Shown here piece by piece: positions 17,902 through 26,811 of a stretch of 64,000 bases of DNA. The position numbers were made by a program, and so were the translations under genes. Numbering within the stretch: the first letter of the stretch is position 1; each line of letters opens with the position of its first letter. The stretch comes from CAYPLH01 sp964411505 (lineage in GTDB: Bacteria > Bacillota > Clostridia > CAYPLH01 > DUMO01). The stretch is from NCBI GenBank assembly GCA_964411505.1, contig CAYPLH010000006.1, positions 65,665 through 129,664 of the forward strand, given 5' to 3'. The notes under the pieces were generated by a model. That model was not told the DNA's origin, did not search any database, and saw only the letters and a list, made by a program, of their open reading frames with translations.

Positions 17902-18735
17902 TTAAAAGCTTTGCTGAGCATTTTTTGCAATGAAAATATCCTTGATTTTTTTGAACCCTTCATGACCGCTTGTCAAAACAGGTATACCAAAGCTTTCCTC
18001 AGCATCAGGATAAGTAAAACCAAACACGCTCATTGACAATTGCGCAAGTACAACCTGGTCGATCTTCATTTTACTTTGTTCTTTCCTTATAGTATCCGCA
18101 ATCAATTCGTTATGCTCTTGGATTTTGCCCTCTCCCAAAAGATGAAAAGCCTCTTCCACCGTCGCACCGGCATATTCAAGATTGCTGCCTTTTCCCATTG
18201 AGGCTGCTGTTTCTTCTAGGAGCTGCTGCGTGCTTTTGACCGTAGGTCCGTGGGTAGCAATAATAAGTGCCCTGCCACCTTTTTCAACTGCACTTTCCAT
18301 CATTGGCTCATCAATCTGTACAACTGGAGTTCCATACTCAGCTACTGCTTTTTTAACAAAAGGCAAGCTTCTGTTCATGGTAGAGCAGGTCACTAGAATG
18401 GCATCCACTCCTACCAATTCCACAAGATCCCTGGCATATTGGGAAAACAGTTCAATGTTTCTCATTGGCGGACATTCTCTTCCTTCAGAATGTGCTTTCA
18501 TAAAATTTAGCTGTATAGCTTCATTACCTACATTAATCAGTTTTACCCCTGGTAGGTAAACGCGTCCAAAATAATAGCTCCAAAGCTGTATCCATGCTGA
18601 CCCATTTACAAGACCCAACTTTTTCCCATACAGTGCCAGATCAGCGGTAGCCTCTGCAGAAAGCCTTGGCACATCTACCAGCTTCATATAAGAGCTAAAA
18701 AGCTCTTTGTGGTTAAAATCAAGATGCTTGTTCAT
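17902..18735 (-). CDS. Aspartate/glutamate racemase superfamily protein
   Basis: The 277-residue protein shows the Asp/Glu/hydantoin racemase pattern: the first active-site cysteine in VDAILVTCSTMNRSLPFVKK and the conserved LIIATHGPTV strand. The second cysteine position falls in VVLAQLSM, where no cysteine is seen, so a two-base racemase mechanism is unlikely; the superfamily also includes decarboxylases and isomerases. It is the first gene after a perfect 14-bp palindromic operator and has an AAAGGGGGG ribosome binding site. As the leading gene of the kinase/transketolase operon it may isomerise or decarboxylate the sugar intermediate (inference). Confidence 0.75.
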   Translation of the reverse strand: MNKHLDFNHKELFSSYMKLVDVPRLSAEATADLALYGKKLGLVNGSAWIQLWSYYFGRVYLPGVKLINVGNEAIQLNFMKAHSEGRECPPMRNIELFSQYARDLVELVGVDAILVTCSTMNRSLPFVKKAVAEYGTPVVQIDEPMMESAVEKGGRALIIATHGPTVKSTQQLLEETAASMGKGSNLEYAGATVEEAFHLLGEGKIQEHNELIADTIRKEQSKMKIDQVVLAQLSMSVFGFTYPDAEESFGIPVLTSGHEGFKKIKDIFIAKNAQQSF

Positions 18736-18748
18736 ATTAACCCCCCTT

Positions 18749-18762
18749 TGTTAACGTTAACA
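18749..18762. promoter_or_regulatory. LacI-family operator before the racemase/transketolase operon
   Basis: TGTTAACGTTAACA is a perfect 14-bp palindrome with the central CG typical of LacI-family sites. It lies 14 bases before the start codon at 18735 and just downstream of a TATAAT at 18779-18784 (minus strand), a position where a bound repressor blocks elongation. The neighbouring LacI gene at 18919-19920 is the obvious binder (inference). Confidence 0.75.
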
Positions 18763-18778
18763 CTTTAATTAAAAATTT

Positions 18779-18784
18779 ATTATA
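18779..18784 (-). promoter_or_regulatory. Probable -10 box for the racemase/transketolase operon
   Basis: Minus-strand TATAAT about 44 bases before the start codon at 18735; transcription would begin near 18772. No good -35 box is seen at 17 bases, so the promoter may be weak or need an activator. Confidence 0.45.
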
Positions 18785-18918
18785 TGAACATATCCCAGAT
18801 ATTCACAGGACAACTTTGTGCTACAGGCTAGCTGCTGTGATAAGTTGTTTTGCAAATTACTGGGGAGCAATCATATTATTCTTTTTATTTTATATCAAAA
18901 CTCTCACAAAACTACACT

Positions 18919-19920
18919 TCAAATCCCCATGGATGATTCTCGAAGAACCAGATCTGCTTCAAGCTTACAAAACCTCTCAGTCATTTCTTTCTTATTAAGG
19001 CGGTCAAGAAGCATCATAGCTCCTTTGCTGCCCATAGTTTTCCTTGATTTTCTTATAGTTGTCAAAGAAGGAATCAGGTACTGGGAAAAATCCATATCAT
19101 CAAAGCCCACAATAGATACATCTTCAGGAACTCTTACTCCATAACTGCTGCACGCTTTTAAAGCACCAACTGCCATAAGATCGTTAGATGAAAAAACAGC
19201 TGTCGGTCTATCTTGGAGCTTTAATAGCTGTTCCATTGCTCTAAAGCCACTCTCCGGTGTGAAGCTACCTTGAATGCTATAATTACCAGAAACATCTATT
19301 TTGTGCTTTCTTAAAGCATCAATATACCCTTTATATCTTTGTTTTGATGTAATAAATTCCTCAGGTCCTATTATTTTTGCTATCTTTTTATGTCCGCTTT
19401 TAATAAGGTAATCTACCGCTTTAAAAGCACTTAGATATTCATCTACGTAAACATAATACATATCTTTGTTTTCCATATCCCTGTTTAAAACAACCAGGGG
19501 AACTTCAAGCAAATCTAATTGATTGATAAACCTAATATCCGAAATATCTATGCTTAAGAAAATAGCACCATCGTATTTCCTTTTATTCACACTCTTTTGA
19601 ATGTCCTTAACGTTGTCAAATTTCTTAAAAACGATGTTATATGTGTCACCTATCACAGAGCTAATGCCGTCAAGCACTTCATGGGCAAAGGAGGAAGGCA
19701 TGTTTTCAATACTTTTTGAAGCAAAAAAACCAATATTATAGCTTTTATCCAGCACGAGGCTCTTAGCAGAATAGTTGGGAACATAATTCAGCTTGTCAGC
19801 CAGCTCTTTTATTCTATTTTTTGTTTCAGGATTGATATGAGGGCTGTCATTTAATGCTCTCGAAACAGTAGTATGAGAAACCTTTGCCAACCTCGCTATA
19901 TCTTTTATTGTATAACTCAT
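18919..19920 (-). CDS. LacI-family transcriptional repressor
   Basis: The 333-residue protein has an N-terminal LacI helix-turn-helix (YTIKDIARLAKVSHTTVSRA), the hinge region (NYVPNYSAKSL) and a periplasmic-binding-protein-like effector domain (about 60-330; AVFSSNDLMAVGALKA, VSIVGFDDMDFSQYLIPSLT). It is flanked by two candidate operators: a perfect palindrome before the downstream operon and a related site in its own promoter. This supports local control with autoregulation. The effector is probably a sugar from the kinase/transketolase pathway (inference). Confidence 0.93.
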   Translation of the reverse strand: MSYTIKDIARLAKVSHTTVSRALNDSPHINPETKNRIKELADKLNYVPNYSAKSLVLDKSYNIGFFASKSIENMPSSFAHEVLDGISSVIGDTYNIVFKKFDNVKDIQKSVNKRKYDGAIFLSIDISDIRFINQLDLLEVPLVVLNRDMENKDMYYVYVDEYLSAFKAVDYLIKSGHKKIAKIIGPEEFITSKQRYKGYIDALRKHKIDVSGNYSIQGSFTPESGFRAMEQLLKLQDRPTAVFSSNDLMAVGALKACSSYGVRVPEDVSIVGFDDMDFSQYLIPSLTTIRKSRKTMGSKGAMMLLDRLNKKEMTERFCKLEADLVLRESSMGI

Positions 19921-19936
19921 TAATATCCACCCTTAT

Positions 19937-19950
19937 TGTTAACGTGTGCA
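19937..19950. promoter_or_regulatory. Imperfect LacI-type operator in the lacI-family gene promoter
   Basis: TGTTAACGTGTGCA keeps one half of the 18749-18762 palindrome exactly (TGTTAACG) and differs in the other. It sits right at the expected transcription start of the regulator gene, suited to autorepression. Confidence 0.55.
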
Positions 19951-19958
19951 TTAATTAT

Positions 19959-19987
19959 ATAGTACCACTTTAACTTATTGGTGTCAA
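19959..19987 (-). promoter_or_regulatory. Promoter of the LacI-family regulator
   Basis: On the minus strand a perfect -35 TTGACA (19982-19987) is followed after 17 bases by TACTAT (19959-19964). Transcription would start near 19952, directly before the imperfect operator. Confidence 0.65.
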
Positions 19988-20046
19988 TAAAGTGAAAACT
20001 CCAAACATCATATTAGCATAGCACGGGTTACTATTCAGACCCTTTA

Positions 20047-21087
20047 CTAAACCCCCAGCCACTCCTTAACAAAAGGCCATACCCTTGCTTTGTAATATCT
20101 GTGACCGCCTTCTCCTACATATAGCTCACATCTTTTTGGAAAGCCTGCAGCTTTATACACTTTACACAGTTCCTCAAAAGCCTTTTCAGTTGCAGTAATC
20201 GGAAAAATGTGATCTTGTCTACCAGCTACAGCAAGGAAAGGACGGGGAGCAACAAGCCCTGCGACATCATACATTTCGCCCAAGGTCATAATACCCGGAA
20301 CGTAATTGCACATGCAATGCCACATGGAACCGATAGAACCCTCAAAAGTACAAAAGTAACAGCTGGGAATGGCAACACTTATTCGGGTGTCTACTGCTGC
20401 TGCAAATAGTGTAGTAGTTCCACCTCCTGAGTTACCGGTAACAACGATCTTTTCGCTGTCAATGTCGGTGCGGGTAGCTGCATAATCTATTATTCGGGAT
20501 ATATCATATGCACGTTCACCAATCAAAGTCCTCCCAAAAAGCAGTGCATGCATTTGCATGGTCCTGCAGGAGGTTTTATTATCTTCTTCAATATCCTTTT
20601 GAGATCTAGTCTTGGCAAATCCTCTTTGATCTGGAGCTATTGCAATATAGCCTTCACGAACAGCCTGAAGGGCAATATCACGTTCTCCTCGCACTGTTTG
20701 TATACGATCTTCTTCATTATGTAAAATTCCGACATATGTATCTTTAGCATACTTCCCATGACCGTGTACGGCAATGACAAGGGGTAGTGGTTCTTTTTGT
20801 TCCAGAGGCTTCAGAACATAGAATGGAATCCGGTAACCTGGCTCTGAAGTTATTTCCCACTCCTCGCGGATATGATCATCAAGTTTAACAGTATTAATAC
20901 ACACTGGATTAAGCTGGCAGATTCCTCTTGCTATTATCTTGGGAATTCCCAATATTTCCATCAGCTCTTGACGAAACTCATCCTGCCATTCTTTTACCTC
21001 ATGGGGGTTATTTGCTTTGAATGAGAACTTGCGTTCATTTTCGCTCAAAGTATTTACATAATAATCTGCATACATGTTATTAATCAT
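20047..21087 (-). CDS. Alpha/beta hydrolase (acetylxylan-esterase/dienelactone-hydrolase-like)
   Basis: The 346-residue protein has an alpha/beta hydrolase core: the nucleophile elbow GNSGGGTTT with serine near residue 219, an aspartate near 291 in GRQDHIFP and a histidine near 327 in GEGGHRYY, giving a complete triad. PLVIAVHGHG provides the oxyanion region. There is no signal peptide. Relatives include esterases that remove acetyl or other acyl groups from sugars; the exact ester is unknown. AAGGAGA precedes the ATG. It follows the FAD-oxidoreductase gene by 124 bases. Confidence 0.85.
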   Translation of the reverse strand: MINNMYADYYVNTLSENERKFSFKANNPHEVKEWQDEFRQELMEILGIPKIIARGICQLNPVCINTVKLDDHIREEWEITSEPGYRIPFYVLKPLEQKEPLPLVIAVHGHGKYAKDTYVGILHNEEDRIQTVRGERDIALQAVREGYIAIAPDQRGFAKTRSQKDIEEDNKTSCRTMQMHALLFGRTLIGERAYDISRIIDYAATRTDIDSEKIVVTGNSGGGTTTLFAAAVDTRISVAIPSCYFCTFEGSIGSMWHCMCNYVPGIMTLGEMYDVAGLVAPRPFLAVAGRQDHIFPITATEKAFEELCKVYKAAGFPKRCELYVGEGGHRYYKARVWPFVKEWLGV

Positions 21088-21211
21088 TTTTTTATCTCCT
21101 TATTGTTTTTTCTGCTCTAAGTATACCACTTTCAATGAAAAAGTGGAACACTAGCGTCAACCGCCATATTTAAAGCTGTTTACTGCTGGCTTAAAATAAT
21201 CTAGCCACTAT

Positions 21212-22486
21212 TTAATACAGTGCACCATATTTATCCAGCACATTATGAATTTGCTTAATATCTACTTTATTGATACTGATATCTTCTCGGACAGCTATGG
21301 ATAAAGCTGCTCCCGCTCCTTCTCCAATTGATGTACATATTGGCATAATTCGATATGATGCATGTGCTTCATGAGTTGAAGATATTGGTCTACCAACTAC
21401 AATAAGATTATTAAAACCTTTAGGAAGGAGAGAACGGTATGGAATTGTATAATAGTCTCCAAATGGGATATCCATAAGTATAGTTCCTGAACCATCCGGG
21501 TTGTGAATATCTATTTCATATGTGCCTCTTGCAATTGAATCTTCGAACTTTACAGCTGACAACAAATCCTTTTCTGTAAGCAGATATTCACCAACTATGC
21601 GTCTACTCTCCCTAACTCCAATTTGCGATGCAGACATTAGTAGTTTGCAGTTTTCAAACCCTTCAATATTCTCCTTCAAAAAGTGATACAATTCATACAT
21701 TTGTTCTCTGCCTTCTATCTCAGCTTCAGTAAGCTCTTTGGCAGAAACACCAGACTTTCCAATGATTCTGGTAGAATTAAAATGTACTACATTATCTGCC
21801 ATATGTTTAAAAGTCAGCACATTCTGTCTAGTATTTTTTATCAAACCTTTGCTCTGCATTTCAACATACTTTTTATTAATGACTTTTCTGTTATTATTGT
21901 ATTTTGACATATCAACATCTGCCAACCTGAAACATAGTGTCATAGGTTGACATTTGCCATCTTTGCTGCGACCCATTTTATATTCTGCTCCTGCAAGCGC
22001 AGCTACATCAGCATCTCCCGTGGCATCCACAAAATACCTAGCCTCTAATTCCTCTATTCCCGACTTGTTAGTTATACTGACAGATTTTATCGTTCCTTCT
22101 TTTTTAGCTACTCCGGATACAAAAGAATGAAAAAGTATATCAATTTTATACTGACGAATTAAGCGATCCAATATTAGCTTCAGTATCTCCTCATTAAATG
22201 TCTCCCTATTTTCATGTAATCCGCCTAAGTTATCTAATTCTATTAGAATTCTCTTAAAAACACCTTGGTTCGCTTCATTATTCCAATCGCGCTGCCGTCG
22301 ATCAATCCTTGTTGTATAGGGCATAAATGGGTTTACAAGCCCTGCTGTTGCCATCCCTCCAAGATATCCGTTTTTTTCAATTATCAGTACATCGGCTCCT
22401 TCTCTGGCAACAGCAATGGCTGCAGCAACTCCAGAGAGACCTCCCCCTGCAACAATAACATCATATTTTTTCATATTTTTCAACAT
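21212..22486 (-). CDS. FAD-dependent oxidoreductase (FAD_oxidored family)
   Basis: The 424-residue protein begins with a Rossmann dinucleotide-binding motif (VIVAGGGLSGVAAAIAVARE, then LIIEKNGYLGGMATAG) and has a second FAD contact at FVDATGDADVAALAG and a C-terminal ICTSIGEGAGAALSIAV. This is the FAD_oxidored family often found in polysaccharide clusters of Firmicutes and Bacteroidetes; substrates are mostly unknown. No signal peptide. GGGGGGA lies seven bases before the ATG. Its partners (hydrolase after, PKD protein before) suggest joint action on a modified sugar (inference). Confidence 0.88.
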   Translation of the reverse strand: MLKNMKKYDVIVAGGGLSGVAAAIAVAREGADVLIIEKNGYLGGMATAGLVNPFMPYTTRIDRRQRDWNNEANQGVFKRILIELDNLGGLHENRETFNEEILKLILDRLIRQYKIDILFHSFVSGVAKKEGTIKSVSITNKSGIEELEARYFVDATGDADVAALAGAEYKMGRSKDGKCQPMTLCFRLADVDMSKYNNNRKVINKKYVEMQSKGLIKNTRQNVLTFKHMADNVVHFNSTRIIGKSGVSAKELTEAEIEGREQMYELYHFLKENIEGFENCKLLMSASQIGVRESRRIVGEYLLTEKDLLSAVKFEDSIARGTYEIDIHNPDGSGTILMDIPFGDYYTIPYRSLLPKGFNNLIVVGRPISSTHEAHASYRIMPICTSIGEGAGAALSIAVREDISINKVDIKQIHNVLDKYGALY

Positions 22487-22651
22487 TTTTGAATCCCCCC
22501 TGTAAATAAGAGCGCATTACTTTTTGTAAAATAACGGCGAATTTGACATCTCTGCATTTTAATGTTCTATTTTTATTGCTGTCCCACCTGAAATATGATT
22601 ATCTCGCAGAAAGTTACTTTCTAACTTACTAGGGAGCAATCATAATAATAA

Positions 22652-24613
22652 TTATATAATACATCTAAATATCAACGCATCTGCAATAATTTGTCCTTTA
22701 CTATCTTTTGCATGGATCTCAACAAAACCATCACAGCCTTCATTAAACCTATATTCACCAACAAAAAGTGATTTTGAAGGATCAACATATAAATAATCAT
22801 CCCCATCTGCCGAATGAACTCTAAGAGGTATCAAAGAAGGTGAAGAAAAAGGAGAGTCTTCACTCAAATAAATTTCATATTTACCTTCCTTAAGATCTGG
22901 CGTAAACCTTACAAACTCTCCATCCTTTGGGCGACGGCCGTTTGTAAGATAAAATCCTCTGTATCCTCTTTTCCCACCCGACCAGTTACAATAGTGATGA
23001 CCAACCCAGAAGTATTGTGTATTATAAAAACCTTTGTCCTTGCTGCCAACAATTACATTGGTTCTTGGTGGGTAAACAGGAATTTCCATAACAACATTAA
23101 AAACTTGTGGAGAGTTCATAGCACCGGGCACATCAACCATAACATGTGCAATGTAAATTCCCTGCTTCAAACCTGTACCGTTCACAGCAACTCTAATTAT
23201 TTGTACCCCATCATCTAAAATCAATTCTGTATCTAACCAGTTACATTGGTTTTTGCAGCTAAAGTAAACTTTCAAGCTAGCATTACATAATGCTCTGGAT
23301 CCTAAATTTAAAATTTTCACCTCTTTCGCATCCGGTACAGGTCTACTCTGCCGGGCAGTAAAGTAAATAGTATGAGGTAAGTAATCAGGCTCCAAGCCGT
23401 ATGTATCCAGCATTTCCAAGGGTCTTGCTCTGAAGCTGGTTTCATCTTTGGACATCAATACAAAGGAAGGTGCTGTAATATTTCTACCATCTATAGTAAC
23501 ATGCTGTGTAACTGAAGCCTTTTGTGTGCCATCATCTACTAAGAGTGTAACTGGATAAATTCCCGGTTTGGCGTATGTATAGATCGGGTTTTCTTTGGCG
23601 GAATATCCTCCATCTCCAAAAGTCCAATGATATTTAATCTTTGTCCCACTTTTTCCATGTTTGCTTCCTGCACTGGAGAAAAAAACAGGTCTTCCTGTTT
23701 TCCCAGGATGTAAAGGTTCAATCACTGCACGAATATCACCTTTTCTTTTCTTTTTGTTCTCAAATATTTCCCAGAATAGAATCCATGGATCCAGTAAGAT
23801 TTCATTCATACCTTCAGTTATTTTAAACACAAAATGAGAATGCTCATGGCTGCCTACACGTACTCCCGCAGCTTCCGCAAAATGGGTGCCTGCCTCAAGC
23901 GGAGTATGCTGAGGAACAAGCATTTTTATAAGATGATGTACTTGAATCGTCCATAGGCTGCCATCCGCCCATCTTTTGATTCCTCTCCATCTGTTATTGT
24001 TATCTCCTGCTTCCAGCGAATTAAAAAGATACTGGTAGTCAATGTCAAATGGCACCCATAAAGGAGTGCCTTGGGGATGATTTATGTCCAGCCCTCCATG
24101 ACAGGATGAACCAAAATATAAGCCCATCCAGCAGTCCTCTCCATTGTAAGAATCTCCAATAGAAATAAAATTCTCATCATTTGGACACCAATCTTTCATT
24201 TCCTCGGGACAAATAGGATCCAACACATCGTTAAAGGCAAAACGAGCTTTTTTCTTTGGCTTGCATGATCCATGAGTTTCATTCGCCAAATTAAATATAT
24301 CCGAGACTCCATCAAACCATAACCGCATTCCATTGATAACATAAGGCACATAAAAGCTTTCCTGTGTACCTATATACCTCTCCATCGTCATTTGGTGACC
24401 ATCAAAATTAACCTTGCAATTAAACCTTAAAATAGTACCGCCTGACGGGTTTTCTACTTTTATATCCTCCAAGTTAGTTTCAACAATGGATGCAGACGTC
24501 TCTAAAAGCTTCATTGTGCGTTCTTGTCCGTTTCTTAACTTGAAAACAAGGGTCTCGCCTATATCCATTTCAATTGCAGAAAGAGTATCTTTTGCCTCTT
24601 TGTAATAGATCAT
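22652..24613 (-). CDS. PKD-domain protein with golvesin/xanthan-lyase-like C-terminal module
   Basis: The 653-residue protein has an unrecognised N-terminal region (1-300), a PKD domain at about 300-395 (HWTFGDGGYSAKENPIYTYA), a middle beta region, and a C-terminal module at about 535-653 ending GQIIADALIFR, which resembles golvesin/Xly carbohydrate-binding domains. No signal peptide is visible, although PKD proteins are usually secreted. A TTG precedes the ATG at 24611-24613; GGGAGG spacing favours the ATG. The N-terminal part contains GSHEHSHF, possibly a metal-binding histidine cluster, but I cannot name an activity. It starts a new unit after a hairpin downstream of the first LplABC transporter. 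Confidence 0.65.
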   Translation of the reverse strand: MIYYKEAKDTLSAIEMDIGETLVFKLRNGQERTMKLLETSASIVETNLEDIKVENPSGGTILRFNCKVNFDGHQMTMERYIGTQESFYVPYVINGMRLWFDGVSDIFNLANETHGSCKPKKKARFAFNDVLDPICPEEMKDWCPNDENFISIGDSYNGEDCWMGLYFGSSCHGGLDINHPQGTPLWVPFDIDYQYLFNSLEAGDNNNRWRGIKRWADGSLWTIQVHHLIKMLVPQHTPLEAGTHFAEAAGVRVGSHEHSHFVFKITEGMNEILLDPWILFWEIFENKKKRKGDIRAVIEPLHPGKTGRPVFFSSAGSKHGKSGTKIKYHWTFGDGGYSAKENPIYTYAKPGIYPVTLLVDDGTQKASVTQHVTIDGRNITAPSFVLMSKDETSFRARPLEMLDTYGLEPDYLPHTIYFTARQSRPVPDAKEVKILNLGSRALCNASLKVYFSCKNQCNWLDTELILDDGVQIIRVAVNGTGLKQGIYIAHVMVDVPGAMNSPQVFNVVMEIPVYPPRTNVIVGSKDKGFYNTQYFWVGHHYCNWSGGKRGYRGFYLTNGRRPKDGEFVRFTPDLKEGKYEIYLSEDSPFSSPSLIPLRVHSADGDDYLYVDPSKSLFVGEYRFNEGCDGFVEIHAKDSKGQIIADALIFRCII

Positions 24614-24674
24614 CAAAATCCTCCCTTTATTGCTTAGCTTATAACATTTTCTTATTTAGAACAATCATCACTTT

Positions 24675-24767
24675 TTTGTATATTTACAAAGCCCATAACA
24701 TGGTTTAATAAATGTTACGGGCTCTATTTACTAATGTTTCATGTAAAATGATCGTTGATAAGGCATA
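24675..24767 (-). repeat. About 90-bp repeat, copy 1 (second copy at 30403-30494)
   Basis: This stretch closely matches 30403-30494 over its whole length, from TTTGTATATTTA to the TTGATA..CATA end. It contains the hairpin at 24690-24723. Both copies lie between genes, after the stop of a minus-strand gene. It suggests duplication of a terminator-bearing flank. Confidence 0.75.
24690..24723 (-). terminator. Hairpin after the first LplABC transporter operon
   Basis: A 12-bp stem (AGCCCGTAACAT with ATGTTATGGGCT on the minus strand) encloses a 10-base loop. On the minus-strand RNA all pairs form, including one G-U; on the plus strand that pair would be A-C, so the minus-strand transcript is the structured one. 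It lies about 90 bases after the permease stop. The U-tract is short, so termination strength is uncertain. Confidence 0.6.
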
Positions 24768-24811
24768 ATAACATTATTATCTTCAGATACTTACATCATA
24801 AAAATATTTCA

Positions 24812-25693
24812 TTATCCTTTTAATGCTCCTATTAAGACTCCCTTGGCAAAATATTTCTGTAAAAAAGGATATACACACATAATTGGGACTGTAGCAACTA
24901 CGATAGTTGCATATTTTATTGTCTGCTCTATTGGCATAAAATCTACAGCATCTATGTCTTGTGCTATATCCCGCATTGTTTGTGTCACAAGAATTTCACG
25001 CAACACCAGCTGTAAAGGATACTTTTCTCGGCTCCGTAAGTAGATCATGGCACCAAACCATGAATTCCAGTGACTTACTCCATAAAAAAGAACCATAACT
25101 GCAATTACTGGTTTTGCCATAGGTAATATAATTCTCCATAAGATCACAAAGTCATTTGCTCCATCTATGGTAGCGGATTCTTCCAAACTACTGGGTAGCG
25201 CCATAAATCCGGTGCGCATAATGATCATATTCCATGCACTGATTGCACCTGGGATAACCAGTGCCCACATCGTATCAAGCATTCCAAGATTCTTGACAAG
25301 AAGCCAGCTAGGTATTAATCCCCCTCCGAAAAACATGGTAATGACCACCATAATCATAATATATTTCTTAAAAAATGCATCCCTCCTAGAAAGGACATAA
25401 GCCCCCAGTGTTGTCATGAACAAGTTGATGGATGTACCAACCACAACATAAATAATCGTATTTTTATAAGAACTAAGGAGCAGTGGATGTTTAAACACCA
25501 ACTTATATGCCTCAACGCTAAATCCTAGAGGTTTTACTAAAACTTTAGTATTGCTCATTAGTTTTACTGGATCACTCAATGACGCAAAGAGAACATACAC
25601 AACTGGATATATTATTATTAACGATAAAATTATTAAAATAAATGCAGTGATTATATTAAATATCTTTTGCTCTAATGTATTGTAATAAACCAT
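24812..25693 (-). CDS. ABC transporter permease, LplC/YtcP-like
   Basis: The 293-residue permease has six membrane spans, the EAA loop EESATIDGANDFVILWR and the C-terminal KYFAKGVLIGALKG signature of the LplC family. A GTG two codons upstream sits too close to the ribosome binding site, so the ATG at 25691-25693 (AGGAGG six bases before) is the better start. It is the last gene of the first LplABC set, 15 bases after the LplB-type permease. These systems import complex oligosaccharides such as pectin fragments (family knowledge). Confidence 0.92.
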   Translation of the reverse strand: MVYYNTLEQKIFNIITAFILIILSLIIIYPVVYVLFASLSDPVKLMSNTKVLVKPLGFSVEAYKLVFKHPLLLSSYKNTIIYVVVGTSINLFMTTLGAYVLSRRDAFFKKYIMIMVVITMFFGGGLIPSWLLVKNLGMLDTMWALVIPGAISAWNMIIMRTGFMALPSSLEESATIDGANDFVILWRIILPMAKPVIAVMVLFYGVSHWNSWFGAMIYLRSREKYPLQLVLREILVTQTMRDIAQDIDAVDFMPIEQTIKYATIVVATVPIMCVYPFLQKYFAKGVLIGALKG

Positions 25694-25708
25694 GTTCACT
25701 CCTCCTTT

Positions 25709-26680
25709 CTACCACAGGCTGGTCTCATTAACTTTTCTGCTCATCCAGTTCGCACTAATTAACAATAAAAAGTTGAGAACTGTACTGAGTAAGTTCACTG
25801 CAGTACTAAAACTATAATCAAATTCCTGAAGCCCTCTCCGGTAGACATAGGATGAGATGATATCAGCTGTTTCATATGTCAGAGGGTTGTAAATCAAAAT
25901 AATTCTTCCAGCACCTTCACTCATCAGCTTACCAATGTTTAAAATGAGCAGCGTCACAATTGTTGGCATGATACTCGGCAGTGTGATGTGTGCCATCTGC
26001 TTCCAACGGTTGCCGCCATCAATAATACAAGCTTCATACAACTGCACATCTACACCACTTAGAGCAGCAAGGTATACGATCGTACCCCAGCCTACCCCCT
26101 GCCAGATTTTTGAGCCGGTATAGATAGTTCGGAACAGCTCGGGGCGCATCAATAAATTTGCTCTCGTTCCTCCAAACATTTCTATAATGTCATTTATGAA
26201 ACCATTCCTAGCTGAAAAGCTAATAATTATCCCGGCAACTACAATTCCGGAAATAAAATGTGGCATATATATCACTGTTTGTATTAATTTTTTAAAGGAC
26301 TTATTATAAACCTCATTAAGGAGCAATGCCAGCGCAATAGGTGCAGGAAACCCCCATATCAAATCGTAAAGGTTGATAATAAGGGTATTGCGCACAACGC
26401 GACCAAAATAGTGCCCATTAAAAAAGCTTAAAAAGTGCTTAAATCCAACCCAATCCCCCCCCATTATTCCCTCGGTTGGGTTGAAATCCTTAAATGCTAT
26501 TTGTACACCATACATAGGCCAATAATCAAAAATGATATAATAGACAACCACAGGTATTGCCATGATGTATACATATTTATTCTTAATTATATCTTTTTTT
26601 AGCATATTAAAAAAAGCTTTCCTGCGGTTATTTTCTGGTTGGGCTTTTTTATACCCCATTTCCACAATAGAATTCCCCAT
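25709..26680 (-). CDS. ABC transporter permease, LplB/YteP-like
   Basis: The 323-residue permease has a cytoplasmic N-terminus, six spans, the EAA-type loop YEACIIDGGNRWKQM and the LplB-typical ending SANWMSRKVNETSLW. It pairs with the LplC-type permease and the lipoprotein encoded just upstream. Its second paralogue, at 50137-51108, ends in nearly the same residues. Confidence 0.92.
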   Translation of the reverse strand: MGNSIVEMGYKKAQPENNRRKAFFNMLKKDIIKNKYVYIMAIPVVVYYIIFDYWPMYGVQIAFKDFNPTEGIMGGDWVGFKHFLSFFNGHYFGRVVRNTLIINLYDLIWGFPAPIALALLLNEVYNKSFKKLIQTVIYMPHFISGIVVAGIIISFSARNGFINDIIEMFGGTRANLLMRPELFRTIYTGSKIWQGVGWGTIVYLAALSGVDVQLYEACIIDGGNRWKQMAHITLPSIMPTIVTLLILNIGKLMSEGAGRIILIYNPLTYETADIISSYVYRRGLQEFDYSFSTAVNLLSTVLNFLLLISANWMSRKVNETSLW

Positions 26681-26811
26681 GCTGATTCACCTTTCTGTCC
26701 TAATAAAAGCTTGGGGGGCACCCTTGCCCCTTTCGCTTTTGGGTGTAGCCTTCACTTAACACTCTGAATCAATAGCAGAGAAAGGCATATCACCTTTCTC
26801 TGCCATAAAGT

